The notes under the pieces are model-generated. The model was given only the letters and a program-made list of their open reading frames with translations, had not been told where the DNA came from and did no database searches. A stretch of 64,000 nucleotides of DNA from Novosphingobium sp. 9 (GTDB taxonomy: Bacteria; Pseudomonadota; Alphaproteobacteria; Sphingomonadales; Sphingomonadaceae): positions 1,798,501 through 1,862,500 of the forward strand of contig NZ_CP022707.1 of assembly GCF_025340265.1 (NCBI RefSeq), written 5' to 3'. Position 1 is the first letter of the stretch, and every line of letters begins with the position of its first letter. Below, in pieces: positions 16,284-27,342 of this stretch. The translations under genes and the position numbers were made by a program.

Positions 16284-17323
16284 TTAATCGAAGAAGTCGT
16301 AAATCACGTCTACCACGTCGCCGGTGTAGACGTTCACCAGCAGCACGTCGTCATAGTAGCGGACCCAGCGATAGGGCTCGTAGGCGGGCGGCAGGCGGTA
16401 GTACCACGGATCGTTGATCCAGTAGCGCTCGCCATAGAACAGTGCGCCGAGCGAGAAGCCGATGCCGACGCGGCGATACGAATATCCGCGATAGGGCGCA
16501 TAGTAGCCGCCGGGCGATAGATCGACCCGTGGCTGCTGCGATAGCTGCGCCAGTCGTAGCGGTTGTCGCGGCGCCAGTCGTTGCGGTTCCAGGCGCCGTT
16601 CCCGCCGGGGCGTCCGTTGTTCCAGCTACCGCCGGGGCGACCATCGTTGCCGGGGCGACCGTTGTTCCAGCTGCCGCCTGGGCGACCGTCGTTGCCGGGG
16701 CGTCCGTTGTTCCAGCTGCCACCGGGACGATCATCATTGCCGGGCCGACCGTTGTTCCAGCTGCCGCCGGGACGACCATCGTTGCCGGGACGTCCGTTGT
16801 CGTCGCCGCGACCGGGGCGATTGTCATCGCCGCCGGGACGGCCGTTGTTGCCCGCATTCCAGGCACCGGGGCGCGGTGTATCGGGCCGGGCGTTGCCGCC
16901 GTCCGGGCGATTGTTGCCCCCGGCGTTCCACGCACCGCGATTGCCGTTATCGCGGCCCCCGTTATCACGGTTCGCGTTGTCGAGGCGCTCGCCGCGGTTC
17001 CATTGCGCATTGCCGCCACGATTCATCTGGGGGGCGTTCATCTGCGGACGAGCCTGCATCTGACCCTGCATCTGGCCCTGCATCTGCGGGCGGGCCTGCT
17101 GCTGCGGCGCAGCCTGCGGGCGCGGGGCCTGCTGGCGTTGCTGACCGCCACCATTGTTGCCACCGCGATTGCCGCCGCCGTTGCCGCGCTCACCATGTTC
17201 GCGGTGGCCGTCCTGCGCCAGTGCCGCACCCGGAATGGCCGTCGCGGCCATCGTCAGCGCAAGGGCGCCAAGCGCACCTGCCTGCAACCATCGGCCTGCC
17301 GTGTTCGTATACCTGTCCGCCAT
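16284..17323 (-). pseudogene. RcnB-family periplasmic protein with repeat region, frameshifted
   Basis: Starts at ATG 17323 with GGAG upstream, followed by a signal peptide (WLQAGALGALALTMAATAIPGAALAQ). A long low-complexity region rich in Gln, Asn, Gly, Arg and Pro then includes four 15-residue repeats of the type NGRPGNDGRPGGSWN. The C-terminal RcnB domain begins with YDWRSYRSSHGSIYRP, then continues in another frame as YYAPYRGYSYRRVGIGF, YWINDPWYYRLPPAYEPYRW and a terminal VVDVIYDFFD. Restoring one G at 16511-16514 joins the two and yields a stop at 16284. RcnB-type proteins are periplasmic and linked to nickel/cobalt homeostasis or envelope stress; the role here is unproven. Confidence 0.8.
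16616..16795 (-). repeat. Four 45-bp in-frame tandem repeats in the RcnB-like gene
   Basis: The block starting GTTGTTCCAGCT (plus strand) recurs at 16616, 16661, 16706 and 16751, exactly 45 bp apart, with a few substitutions per copy. It encodes a 15-residue Gly/Asn/Arg/Pro/Trp unit. The array is directly repeated, without spacers, and coding. It may expand and contract by slippage. Confidence 0.9.
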
Positions 17324-17478
17324 CGGTCTTCTCCAGTGTCGGCGAGATTCTCTGCCTGCCGACATCCTTTCGTGTCGCTACAATTACAGAGTGTGCGCTG
17401 TCGGTTTCGTGAATGGTGCAAGGAGCGATCGTTCAGAAATATCTCGCTCCCAATACAACCTTCCCGAAACCGCCCACG

Positions 17479-17518
17479 AAAAAGGCCGCCCGGTTCGCAA
17501 GGAGCCGGGCGGCCTTTT
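17479..17518 (-). terminator. Intrinsic terminator after ettA
   Basis: GGCCGCCCGG (17484-17493) and CCGGGCGGCC (17505-17514) form a perfect 10-bp stem. A runs on the left and TTTT on the right make it usable in both directions. On the minus strand it ends in TTTTT and lies 26 bp after the ettA stop. Confidence 0.85.
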
Positions 17519-17543
17519 CTGTATCGGTTCTAGCCTCGAAACC

Positions 17544-19223
<1,680 letters not shown>

Positions 19224-19361
19224 CGGATTCCTCTGGAAATAGGATCTGGATCGGGAATAGTTGGCGCCCGCTCTACAGGGGCGGTGGCGTGTTGCCAAGG
19301 GCAGCCCCGGCAGGGGGCGTGCCGCGTGGGGACGACAGGGTTTGGCCTTCGGGGAGATCAG

Positions 19362-19847
19362 GTGAATACAGTGACGATCAGCATCCGGCAGGACGATCCG
19401 CAGGCGCCCCATGTTGCGCAGCTGCTGGCCTACCATCTGGCGCAGGTGCGCGCGGTGATGGAAGAATATGCCTTCGCGCTCGACGCCTCGGAACTGTCGG
19501 ACCCGGACATCACGTTCTGGTCTGCGTGGATCGAGGGGGAACTCGCAGGGATCTGCGCGCTCAAGATGCTCGATCCGACCCATGCCGAGGTCAAGTCGAT
19601 GCGCGCGGCGCCGTCGGCCACGGGCAAGGGCGTGGGCCGGGCGATGATGGATCACCTGATCGCCGAGGCGCGGCGGCGTGGGGCTGCACGATTGAGCTTG
19701 GAGACCGGCGTCGCCCCGATGCATATGCCCGCCGTTGGCCTCTATCGCAGCGCGGGTTTCGTCTCGTGCGGGCCTTTCGCCGACTACGAGGAGAGCGCGC
19801 ACAACCAGTTCTTCACGATGGACCTGTCCGCATTACAGACGGTGTGA
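19362..19847 (+). CDS. GNAT family N-acetyltransferase
   Basis: A 161-residue acetyl-CoA-dependent acetyltransferase. The acetyl-CoA-binding motif A is visible in VKSMRAAPSATGKGVGRAMMDHLIAEA, and the C-terminal motif B region is PAVGLYRSAGFVSCGPFADY. The family resembles PhnO/YhbS-like small-molecule acetyltransferases, but the substrate is unknown. GTG 19362 is chosen because GGGGAG lies about 6 bases upstream; the frame also runs further 5' toward the divergent ettA start, without homology. Confidence 0.9.
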   Translation: MNTVTISIRQDDPQAPHVAQLLAYHLAQVRAVMEEYAFALDASELSDPDITFWSAWIEGELAGICALKMLDPTHAEVKSMRAAPSATGKGVGRAMMDHLIAEARRRGAARLSLETGVAPMHMPAVGLYRSAGFVSCGPFADYEESAHNQFFTMDLSALQTV

Positions 19848-19924
19848 CTTTCGTTGCGTTGAAACGGTTGGCCTTGCGCTGAGGCGGTTGGCAGGTGCGA
19901 CCGCGCGCGTTACGCCTGTGTTCC

Positions 19925-21304
19925 ATGCGACACACACTTTTCCGCGCGGCCCTGCTGGCCGCTGCCGCCGCCGCCCTCCCGGCTCCATCGGTTTCGGCCC
20001 GTCCGGTCGAAGGTACGGGCACGGCCTGGACCATCGTTGAGGGCCTGACGACCGAAATCGGCCCGCGTCCGACCGGCTCTGCGGCCGAGGCCAGGGCGCG
20101 CGACTGGGGCAAGGCGAAGCTGGAAGCGCTGGGCTTTCGCAATGTGCGGATCGAGCCGTTCCGCACGCTCGCCTGGCAGCGCGGGCCCGAACATGCGCGG
20201 CTGACGGCACCCTATGACCAGCCGCTGGCGATCACGGCGCTGGGCTATTCGGTGCCGACGCCGGCCACGGGCCTGAAGGCGCCGCTGGCCTATTTCCCAA
20301 CGCTGGCCGCGCTCGAAGCCGCACCGGCAGGGTCGCTCAAGGGCAAGGTTGCCTTTATCGATCATGCCATGCTCGCGGCGCAGGATGGCTCGGGATACGG
20401 TCCCTACGGGGACGTTCGCCGCAAGGGGCCGGGCATTGCCTCGCAGAAGGGGGCGGCAGGTGTCGTCATCCGCTCGGCCGGAACCGACGAGCATCGCAAT
20501 CCGCATACCGGCATCACGATCTTCCCGCAGGGCGTCACGCCGATCCCCTCGGGCGCGGTATCGAACCCGGACGCGGATCTGATCGCGCGCATTGCCGGGC
20601 GGGGCAAGCCGATGAGCATCGACATGACGCTGCTGGGCAAGCCCTATCCCGATGCGCCTTCGGGCAACGTGATCGCCGACCTGCCGGGGCGTGATCCCTC
20701 GCTGCCGATGATCCTGCTCGCCTGTCATCTCGATTCGTGGGATCTGGGCACCGGCGCAATCGACGACGGCGCGGGGTGTGCCATCATCACCGCTGCCGCG
20801 CTTGCGGCGCAAAAGGACGGGCAGCCGCTGCGCACGATCCGCGTGCTGTGGTCGGGCAATGAAGAGATGGGGCTGACCGGCGGTGGCGGCGATGCCTACC
20901 TCAAGGCCCACGGCGCAGAGCCGCACGCGGTGGCGATGGAGAGCGATTTCGGCGCCGATCACGTCTGGGCGCTCAAGACCACGTTCGCGCCGCAGAACGC
21001 CCCGCTGGTGAAGAAGATCGAGGCCGCGCTGTGGCCGATGGGCATCGTGCCCCATCCGGGCCGCGCAGGGGGTGGCGAGGACGTGGGGCCGATCATCGCG
21101 GCGAACCGGCTGGCGGTGGTCGATCTGGCGCAGGACGGCACCCGCTATTTCGACATCCACCACACGCCCGACGACACGCTCGACAAGATCGACCCCGCCC
21201 AGTTGCAGCAGAACGTCGATGCCTGGGGCACCGTGCTCAAGGTCATCGCGAATGAACCGGGACCGATCGCGACGGTTGCGCCTGCTCCTGAAGGCGGGGA
21301 CTGA
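19925..21304 (+). CDS. Secreted M28-family metallopeptidase
   Basis: A 459-residue exported zinc aminopeptidase or carboxypeptidase Q-like enzyme. The signal peptide is MRHTLFRAALLAAAAAALPAPSVSA. A PA domain insert (residues about 120-230) precedes the catalytic core. Co-catalytic zinc ligands are visible: His in LACHLDSWD, the bridging Asp in AIDDGAG, Glu-Glu in SGNEEMG, Asp in ESDFGAD and His in FDIHHTPDDT. It probably trims peptides in the periplasm. A start ten codons earlier (19895) would spoil the signal peptide. Confidence 0.93.
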   Translation: MRHTLFRAALLAAAAAALPAPSVSARPVEGTGTAWTIVEGLTTEIGPRPTGSAAEARARDWGKAKLEALGFRNVRIEPFRTLAWQRGPEHARLTAPYDQPLAITALGYSVPTPATGLKAPLAYFPTLAALEAAPAGSLKGKVAFIDHAMLAAQDGSGYGPYGDVRRKGPGIASQKGAAGVVIRSAGTDEHRNPHTGITIFPQGVTPIPSGAVSNPDADLIARIAGRGKPMSIDMTLLGKPYPDAPSGNVIADLPGRDPSLPMILLACHLDSWDLGTGAIDDGAGCAIITAAALAAQKDGQPLRTIRVLWSGNEEMGLTGGGGDAYLKAHGAEPHAVAMESDFGADHVWALKTTFAPQNAPLVKKIEAALWPMGIVPHPGRAGGGEDVGPIIAANRLAVVDLAQDGTRYFDIHHTPDDTLDKIDPAQLQQNVDAWGTVLKVIANEPGPIATVAPAPEGGD

Positions 21305-21327
21305 CAGCGCCCGGCGGATCGCCGCGA

Positions 21328-22206
21328 TCAGTCGGTAGCCGAGATCCGCTCGGCCATCGCCAGCAGCGCCTGCGCTTCTTCGAGGTGCAGGCGCTCCACC
21401 ATCTGCCCGTCGATATCGACCGCGCCCTTGCCTGCATTCTCGGGCAGGGCGAAAGCGGCGAGGATGGCCTGTGCTTGCGCGATGCGCTCGGGCGAGGGGC
21501 CGAACACGGCATTGGCAGGGGCGATCTGCGCGGGGTGGATCAGGCTCTTGCCGTCGAAGCCGAACATCCGCCCCTGCCGGGCTTCGGCCTCGAAGGCGTC
21601 GAGGTCGCGGAAGTCGTTGCAGACCGCATCCAGCACGGCGAGGCCATGCGCGCGGGCAGCCGCGACCGTCAGCGAGAAAAACGGCAGGAACGGCGTGCGG
21701 CAGGGCGTGCGCTCGGCGCGCATTTCCTTGGCGAGATCGTTGGTGCCGACCACGAAGGCACCGAGGCGCGACGTGGCGGCGCTGGCCGCGATTTCCCGCA
21801 GCGAGAGCATGGCGGTGCAGGTCTCGATCATCGCCCACAGCGCAAGGCCCTGATGCGCGCCGGTGAGGTGCGCGTTGAAGCGGGCGACATCCTCGGCACT
21901 GTCCACCTTGGGGGCGAGCACGGCATCGACACCGGTCTGCGAAAGCGCTGCCAGATCGTCCGCGCCCCATGCCGTGTCGAGGGCATTGACCCGCACCACC
22001 AGTTCCCGCGTGCCGAAACCGCCTGCGTTGACCGCTTCGACTGCCGCTGCGCGTGCAGCGGCCTTGGCATCGGGCGCCACGGCATCCTCCAGATCGAGGA
22101 TCACCACGTCGCAGGGCAGGCTGCGGGCCTTCTCGATGGCGCGCGGGTTAGAGGCCGGCATGAACAGGGCGCTGCGACGGGGACGGGGACGGTTCGGGTT
22201 AATCAT
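21328..22206 (-). CDS. HpcH/HpaI-family CoA ester lyase (CitE-like)
   Basis: A 292-residue TIM-barrel lyase. Recognisable blocks are RRSALFMPASNPRAIEKA (N terminus), DVVILDLEDAVAPDAK with the metal-binding Asp-Glu-Asp, VVRVNALDT, and FGFDGKSLIHPAQI. Members cleave malyl-CoA, citramalyl-CoA or citryl-CoA to acetyl-CoA plus an oxo acid, with Mg2+. No citrate lyase alpha or gamma genes are adjacent, so a stand-alone (S)-citramalyl-CoA or malyl-CoA lyase or thioesterase role is likelier than citrate lyase. It converges with the M28 gene, 23 bp apart. Confidence 0.92.
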   Translation of the reverse strand: MINPNRPRPRRSALFMPASNPRAIEKARSLPCDVVILDLEDAVAPDAKAAARAAAVEAVNAGGFGTRELVVRVNALDTAWGADDLAALSQTGVDAVLAPKVDSAEDVARFNAHLTGAHQGLALWAMIETCTAMLSLREIAASAATSRLGAFVVGTNDLAKEMRAERTPCRTPFLPFFSLTVAAARAHGLAVLDAVCNDFRDLDAFEAEARQGRMFGFDGKSLIHPAQIAPANAVFGPSPERIAQAQAILAAFALPENAGKGAVDIDGQMVERLHLEEAQALLAMAERISATD

Positions 22207-22452
22207 GGCGGGCCTTGTGGAACGAGGCTGGCGGTGCGGTCAACCGCTCTGGCCGACAGGCAGCGCGCGCCGCCAACGCCCCGCTGCTGCAGGGGCTGCG
22301 GCAGGGCTTGCTAAGTCCCCCACTCGCGCGTAAGAGCGCGCCTTTCCGGACGACGCGTTTCGCGCGTCCTGTCGCCGTGTGCCTCGGGCACGGAAGGCAG
22401 GAGGCGCAGGGGCGCATCGCCGATCGACCGCTGGTTTCAGGAGAAGTCCGTC

Positions 22453-23580
22453 ATGCGTGCCGAAGGGCAGGCCCATATCGACCGCATCGAGAAGGCATTG
22501 GCCCTCGTTCGCAAGTTCCTCGACTGGGACCGCGCGCTGCGCCGGTTCGACGAGCTGAACGCGCGCGTCGAGGACCCCACTCTCTGGGACAAGCCCAAGG
22601 AGGCCGAGGCGGTCATGAAGGAGCGCCGTCGTCTGGAGGCGTCCATCGGCGCCGTGAAGTCGATCAGCGCCGAAATGAACGACGCGGTCGAGTTCGTCGA
22701 ACTGGGTGAGATGGAAGGCGACGAGGATACGATCCTCGAAGGCCTTGCGGCGCTCAAGGCACTGGCCGAACGCGCCGATCAGGACAAGGTGACGGCACTG
22801 CTTTCGGGCGAGGCCGACGGCAACGATACCTATCTCGAAGTTCACGCAGGCGCCGGCGGCACCGAAAGCCAGGATTGGGCCGAGATGCTCCAGCGCATGT
22901 ACACGCGCTGGGCCGAGCGTCATGGCTACAAGGTCGAGCTGGTCGATTATCACGCCGGTGAAGCCGCGGGCATCAAGAGCTGCACGCTGTTGATCAAGGG
23001 CGAGAACGCCTATGGCTATGCCAAGACCGAGAGCGGCGTTCACCGTCTGGTCCGCATCAGCCCCTATGACAGCTCGGCGCGTCGCCACACCAGCTTCTCG
23101 TCGGTCTGGGTCTACCCGGTGATCGACGACAGTTTCGAGATCGAGATCAATCCGGCGGACCTGAAGATCGATACCTACCGCGCTTCGGGTGCGGGCGGTC
23201 AGCACGTCAACACCACCGATTCGGCGGTGCGCATCACCCACCAGCCCTCGGGCATCGTGGTGGCCAGCCAGATCGACCGTTCGCAGCACAAGAACCGCGA
23301 AATCGCCATGGGCATGCTCAAGGCGCGCATGTTCGAGGCCGAGATGCAGAAGCGTGAAGAGGCCGCCAGTGCCGAGCACGCCAACAAGAGCGATATCGGC
23401 TGGGGCCACCAGATCCGCTCCTACGTGCTTCAGCCGTATCAGCAGGTGAAGGACCTGCGTACGGGTGTCGTCTCCACCGCGCCGGGCGATGTGCTCGACG
23501 GGGCTCTCGATCCCTTCATGGCGGCGGCGCTCTCGCAGCGCGTGACCGGCGAGAAGGTCGAGGTCGAAGACGTCGACTGA
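22453..23580 (+). CDS. prfB: Peptide chain release factor 2
   Basis: A 375-residue class I release factor that reads UGA and UAA. The GGQ motif that triggers hydrolysis is in [16 protein letters not shown]. The codon-recognition site normally reading SPF is SPY here ([18 protein letters not shown]), a conservative aromatic change. The frame is continuous from ATG 22453, so the in-frame UGA autoregulatory frameshift found in E. coli and many bacteria is absent. The 246-bp gap upstream holds no other clear gene. Confidence 0.96.
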   Translation: MRAEGQAHIDRIEKALALVRKFLDWDRALRRFDELNARVEDPTLWDKPKEAEAVMKERRRLEASIGAVKSISAEMNDAVEFVELGEMEGDEDTILEGLAALKALAERADQDKVTALLSGEADGNDTYLEVHAGAGGTESQDWAEMLQRMYTRWAERHGYKVELVDYHAGEAAGIKSCTLLIKGENAYGYAKTESGVHRLVRISPYDSSARRHTSFSSVWVYPVIDDSFEIEINPADLKIDTYRASGAGGQHVNTTDSAVRITHQPSGIVVASQIDRSQHKNREIAMGMLKARMFEAEMQKREEAASAEHANKSDIGWGHQIRSYVLQPYQQVKDLRTGVVSTAPGDVLDGALDPFMAAALSQRVTGEKVEVEDVD

Positions 23581-23731
23581 TCGCCGGGGCTGAACGCTTG
23601 CGCATGTCGCTTTCCCTGAATGCCGTAACGGCTGGCATGCTGGCGCATACGCCGCGTCGCTGCGAAGCCGTGCGCAGGGTTGCAATGGCGCGCGCGTTCG
23701 CCATCTCGGGCCTGTGGAACTGAGATCGACC

Positions 23732-24493
23732 ATGGATGCGTCGCCTCTCTGGCGCCAGGCCGCGACGATCGCGCTGGGTCTGTCTGCGGGCGCGGTCCTT
23801 GCCGGCTGCCAGCAGCAGAACGAGGAGAAGCGGCGCCCCGCCGATGTGCGCGATTTTCCGGTTGCGGATCGCCCGGTCTCTTCCGTCAGCGACGATTTCT
23901 CCAGTGAGGTCAAGCGCGACAGCTTCCATGAAGCGACCACGGTGATGGACCTTGCCAGAATCGAGCCGGGGATGACCGTGGCCGATATCGGTGCGGGTGC
24001 CGGGTATTACACCGTGCGCCTTTCGCCGCGCGTCGGGCGCAAGGGGCGGGTCTTGGCCGAGGACATCGAGCCGGACGTGATCCGCGATCTGGGCCTGCGC
24101 ATCGAGCGCGAGCGGCTGGAGAATGTCTCGATCCGCCTCGGCGCGCCCGAGGATCCGAAGCTGCCCGATAACAGCTTCGACCGCATTTTTCTTGTCCACA
24201 TGTATCACGAAGTGACCGAGCCTTATGCCTTTGCATGGCATCTGCGCCCGGCGCTGCGCCCCGGCGGGCGCGTGATCGTGGTCGAAACCGACCGTGCCAC
24301 CGACCGGCACGGTATTCCACCGGCCCTGCTTTTCTGCGAAATGGGCTCGGTGGGCTTTCGTTTGACCGAATTTGTCCGTAAGCCGGAACTGCAGGGTTAC
24401 TATGCGCAGTTCGAGGTCGCAGGACCGCGGCCGGAACCGTCGCAGATCAAGCCATGCCGATTGTCTGGCACGGCGCAGGCGGTAACGAGCTGA
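23732..24493 (+). CDS. Lipoprotein-type class I SAM-dependent methyltransferase
   Basis: A 253-residue protein with an N-terminal lipoprotein signal: AATIALGLSAGAVLAGCQQQ has a lipobox LAGC, so the mature protein would be lipid-anchored at Cys. The methyltransferase core follows, with the SAM-binding motif VADIGAGAGYYTVRL, the acidic end of strand 2 (AEDIEPDVI), DPKLPDNSFDRIFLVHMYHEV and LRPGGRVIVVE. A periplasmic methyltransferase would need SAM outside the cytoplasm, so the function is puzzling. Such exported methyltransferase-fold proteins do occur in proteobacteria. ATG 23732 puts the signal at the very N terminus. Confidence 0.85.
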   Translation: MDASPLWRQAATIALGLSAGAVLAGCQQQNEEKRRPADVRDFPVADRPVSSVSDDFSSEVKRDSFHEATTVMDLARIEPGMTVADIGAGAGYYTVRLSPRVGRKGRVLAEDIEPDVIRDLGLRIERERLENVSIRLGAPEDPKLPDNSFDRIFLVHMYHEVTEPYAFAWHLRPALRPGGRVIVVETDRATDRHGIPPALLFCEMGSVGFRLTEFVRKPELQGYYAQFEVAGPRPEPSQIKPCRLSGTAQAVTS

Positions 24494-24522
24494 GCGCACA
24501 GCCAGGGAAGACAGAGATTACT

Positions 24523-25929
24523 ATGGGTTTCAAGGGTCTCAAGCCGATCGTCTATGGTGGACGCGAGGTCTGGCCGCTCGTCGAGGGCGGTAAGGGCGTT
24601 GCCGCGACCAACCACATGAGCTCGGGCGCATGGGCCGCAGCCGGTGGCATCGGCACTGTCAGTGCGGTCAACGCCGACAGCTATGATGCCGAAGGCAAGA
24701 TCGTCCCGCAGGTCTACAAGGAACTGACCCGCAAGGCGCGCCATGAAGAGCTGATTCGCTACGGCATCGACGGTGCGGTCGAGCAGGTCCGCCGGGCCTA
24801 CGAGATCTCCAACGGTCAGGGCGCGATCAACATCAACGTCCTGTGGGAAATGGGCGGCGCGCAGCCGATCCTCGAAGGCGTGCTGGAGCAGACGCAGGGC
24901 ATGGTCACGGGTGTGACCTGCGGTGCGGGCATGCCCTATCGCCTGTCCGAGATCGCGGCGCGCTTCAACGTGCATTACCTGCCGATCGTCAGCTCGGCCC
25001 GCGCTTTCCGCGCGCTGTGGAAGCGCGCCTACAGCAAGGTGCCGCACCTGCTGGGCGCGGTGGTCTACGAAGACCCGTGGCTGGCCGGTGGCCATAACGG
25101 CCTGTCGAACGCCGAAGATCCGCTCAAGCCCGAGAATCCCTATCCGCGCGTCAAGGCGCTGCGCGATACGATGCGGGCCGAGGGTATCTCGGACGACGTG
25201 CCGATCGTGATGGCGGGCGGCGTGTGGTTCCTGCGAGACTGGGACGACTGGATCGAGAACCCCGAGCTTGGCTCGATCGCCTTCCAGTACGGCACGCGCC
25301 CGCTGCTGACGCACGAGAGCCCGATCCCGCAGCCGTGGAAGGATCACCTGCGCACGCTGGAGCCGGGCGATGTCCTGCTCCACCGCTTCTCGCCGACCGG
25401 GTTCTATTCCTCGGCGGTGCGCAACCCGTTCCTGCGCAGCCTCGAAGCGCGCTCGGACCGGCAGATTCCCTATTCCAAGGTCGAGGCGGGCGATCATACC
25501 GTGCGCCTGGACGTGGGTGTGAAGGGCAAGAACTTCTGGGTGACGCCGGGCGACCTTGATCGTGCGCGTTCGTGGTCCGCTCAAGGCTTCACCGATGGTC
25601 TGCGCACGCCCGACGACACGATCATCTTCGTCGGCCCCGAAGAGCGCAACATGATCCGTCAGGATCAGGCCGACTGCATGGGCTGTCTGTCGCACTGCGG
25701 GTTCTCGTCGTGGAAGGACCATGACGACTACACCACAGGCCGCCTCGCCGATCCGCGCAGCTTCTGCATCCAGAAGACGCTTCAGGACATCGCCCACGGC
25801 GGCCCGATCGACGACAACCTGATGTTCGCAGGGCACGCGGCCTACATGTTCAAGAAGGACCCGTTCTATTCCAACGGCTTCACGCCGACGGTCAAGGAAC
25901 TGGTCGATCGCATCCTGACCGGCGACTGA
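24523..25929 (+). CDS. Nitronate monooxygenase-family flavoprotein
   Basis: A 468-residue FMN-dependent TIM-barrel enzyme of the 2-nitropropane dioxygenase/nitronate monooxygenase group. Supporting blocks are GKGVAATNHMSSGAWAAAGG (N terminus), GVTCGAGMPYRLSEIA, PIVMAGGVWF and IAFQYGTRPLLTHESP. A C-terminal extension carries a Cys cluster (DQADCMGCLSHCGFSSW) not found in classic members; it might bind a metal or Fe-S cluster. True substrates of this long subgroup are not established. A terminator follows. Confidence 0.82.
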   Translation: MGFKGLKPIVYGGREVWPLVEGGKGVAATNHMSSGAWAAAGGIGTVSAVNADSYDAEGKIVPQVYKELTRKARHEELIRYGIDGAVEQVRRAYEISNGQGAININVLWEMGGAQPILEGVLEQTQGMVTGVTCGAGMPYRLSEIAARFNVHYLPIVSSARAFRALWKRAYSKVPHLLGAVVYEDPWLAGGHNGLSNAEDPLKPENPYPRVKALRDTMRAEGISDDVPIVMAGGVWFLRDWDDWIENPELGSIAFQYGTRPLLTHESPIPQPWKDHLRTLEPGDVLLHRFSPTGFYSSAVRNPFLRSLEARSDRQIPYSKVEAGDHTVRLDVGVKGKNFWVTPGDLDRARSWSAQGFTDGLRTPDDTIIFVGPEERNMIRQDQADCMGCLSHCGFSSWKDHDDYTTGRLADPRSFCIQKTLQDIAHGGPIDDNLMFAGHAAYMFKKDPFYSNGFTPTVKELVDRILTGD

Positions 25930-25956
25930 GCGCGCTGCCTTCAGAGCGGAACACAA

Positions 25957-25990
25957 GAAAGAGGCGGTCCGGTATCGGGCCGCCTCTTTT
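25957..25990 (+). terminator. Intrinsic terminator after the nitronate monooxygenase-like gene
   Basis: GAGGCGG (25961-25967) pairs with CCGCCTC (25980-25986), with A-rich sequence before and TTTT after. It lies about 30 bp downstream of the stop codon and faces the convergent Amt-like gene. Confidence 0.8.
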
Positions 25991-26026
25991 CGTTTGGGGC
26001 TCTTTTCGTTTCGGGGATGAGCGCTG

Positions 26027-27342
26027 TCAGCGCCGGGTGTGAACGGAAGGGTCCAGCCCCTGCAATTCGGCGTCTTCGCTCACGCGCATGGGGAAGATGA
26101 CGGAGATCATCACCGCGAGGATCACGCTCATCACCAGCGACCAGACGGTGATGACAAGGATGCCGATCCCTTGCGCGGCGAGTTGCGCGACAAGGCTCAT
26201 CCCGGCGCGATAGCCGGTGCCGCCAAGCGTCGGGTTCAGAAACGGCGCGAGCAGCAGAGCACCCGCCGCCCCGGCCACGGCATTGCCCGCAAAGACGCCG
26301 AGCCGGTCGTCGATCGGTGAGCGGGCGAGGGCGCGGTCGGCAAAGCGGGCGAGCACCGTCGCGATCACGCCGATGGCGATGGCGCCGCCGGGTGACACGT
26401 ATCCGGCCGGTGCCGAAAGCGCGGCGGAGGCGGCGATCACTGCGCGGGCAAGGTCCTGCGCCGTCAAGGGCTCGCGTCGGAGGCAACCGATCAGCAGCCA
26501 CGCCAGTGTTCCTGCGGCAACGCCCGCGTAGGCGGCGATTATGGCGGAGGAGCTATCGTCGTTGGCGCCCAGTGCCCATCCTGCGCTGATGCCGAGGAGG
26601 CCGAGCGAGGCCAGCATCGCGCCCAGCGGGGCCAGCAGGGCATATGGCGAAGGCGCAGACGGATGCGCGTGGTCGCGACCGCGCCCCAGCATGGCCGCGC
26701 AGACGAGGGCCGATACGCCTGCACTGGTCCGCAAGGTCAGTCCGCCAGCCCAGTCGAGCGTGCCGACCGAGGTGAAAAGCCATCCTCCGCCCCACAGCCA
26801 GTGCGCCGCTGGAGCGAGCACGGCGAGGCTCCAGAGCGTGCAGAAGGTGAAGGCCCAGCCGAGCCGCGCGCGACCTGCCCATGCTCCCGTCAGCAGCGCG
26901 GGGGCGCCAACGGCAATGGCGATCTGGAACAGCGCGAAGGCGCTTTCCGGAACGGTGGTGCCGCTGCGCACATTGCCGAGGTGCAGCAGCATCCAGGCAT
27001 TGCCCGAGCCGATCCAGCCCGATGTTACCTGGCCGAAGGCTAGGGTATATCCGGCGATCACCCATGCCAGGCTCGCCGCCAGAGCGACCAGCAGCGGCTG
27101 GAGCGTGGCCGACAGGATGTTTGCCGCCCTGACCTGTCCGGCATAGGCGAGCGCGATGCCGGGGACGACGAGCAGTGCCAGTAGTGCGCAGACGATGACC
27201 AGTGCGCTATCGCCGCTGTCGGTGACAACGGCGGTGCCAGCGGAAAATGCCGCCTGCGCGCTCGCGGGGCGGGCAGTGCGACGGTCAGGGCGGAGAAAAG
27301 CAATGTCGAATGAAACCCGCCGTATCTGAATGATCGAACCAT
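26027..27342 (-). pseudogene. Degenerate Amt-family (ammonium transporter-like) protein, frameshifted near the N terminus
   Basis: The long frame (26027-27061 and open further upstream) matches AmtB: VVPGIALAYAGQVRAANIL, VIAGYTLAFGQ, APAAHWLWGGGW and LDWAGG. The signal-like N terminus (STLLFSALTVALPAP) lies in another frame starting at ATG 27342. One extra C at the CCCC run (plus strand 27266-27269) would join it to ASAQAAFSAGTAVV. Key pore residues are missing: the twin histidines align to Arg (TLRTSAG for VHINAG) and Asn (VFAGNAVAG for VFGVHGVGG), and the second gate Phe aligns to Ile. No glnK gene is adjacent. It could be a relic, a sensor or a non-ammonium channel. Confidence 0.72.

Noticed and set aside
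15442..16287. 281-codon plus-strand frame opposite the oxygenase
   Set aside because: The oxygenase motifs (HxD, distal His, Lys) are clear on the minus strand once the frameshift is repaired; the plus frame shows none.
16616..16795. CRISPR-like spacing of repeats
   Set aside because: The 45-bp units are contiguous, in-frame and coding, with no unique spacers and no cas genes.
22453..22560. Hidden in-frame UGA frameshift of prfB
   Set aside because: The N-terminal part reads through in one frame from ATG 22453 with normal family sequence.
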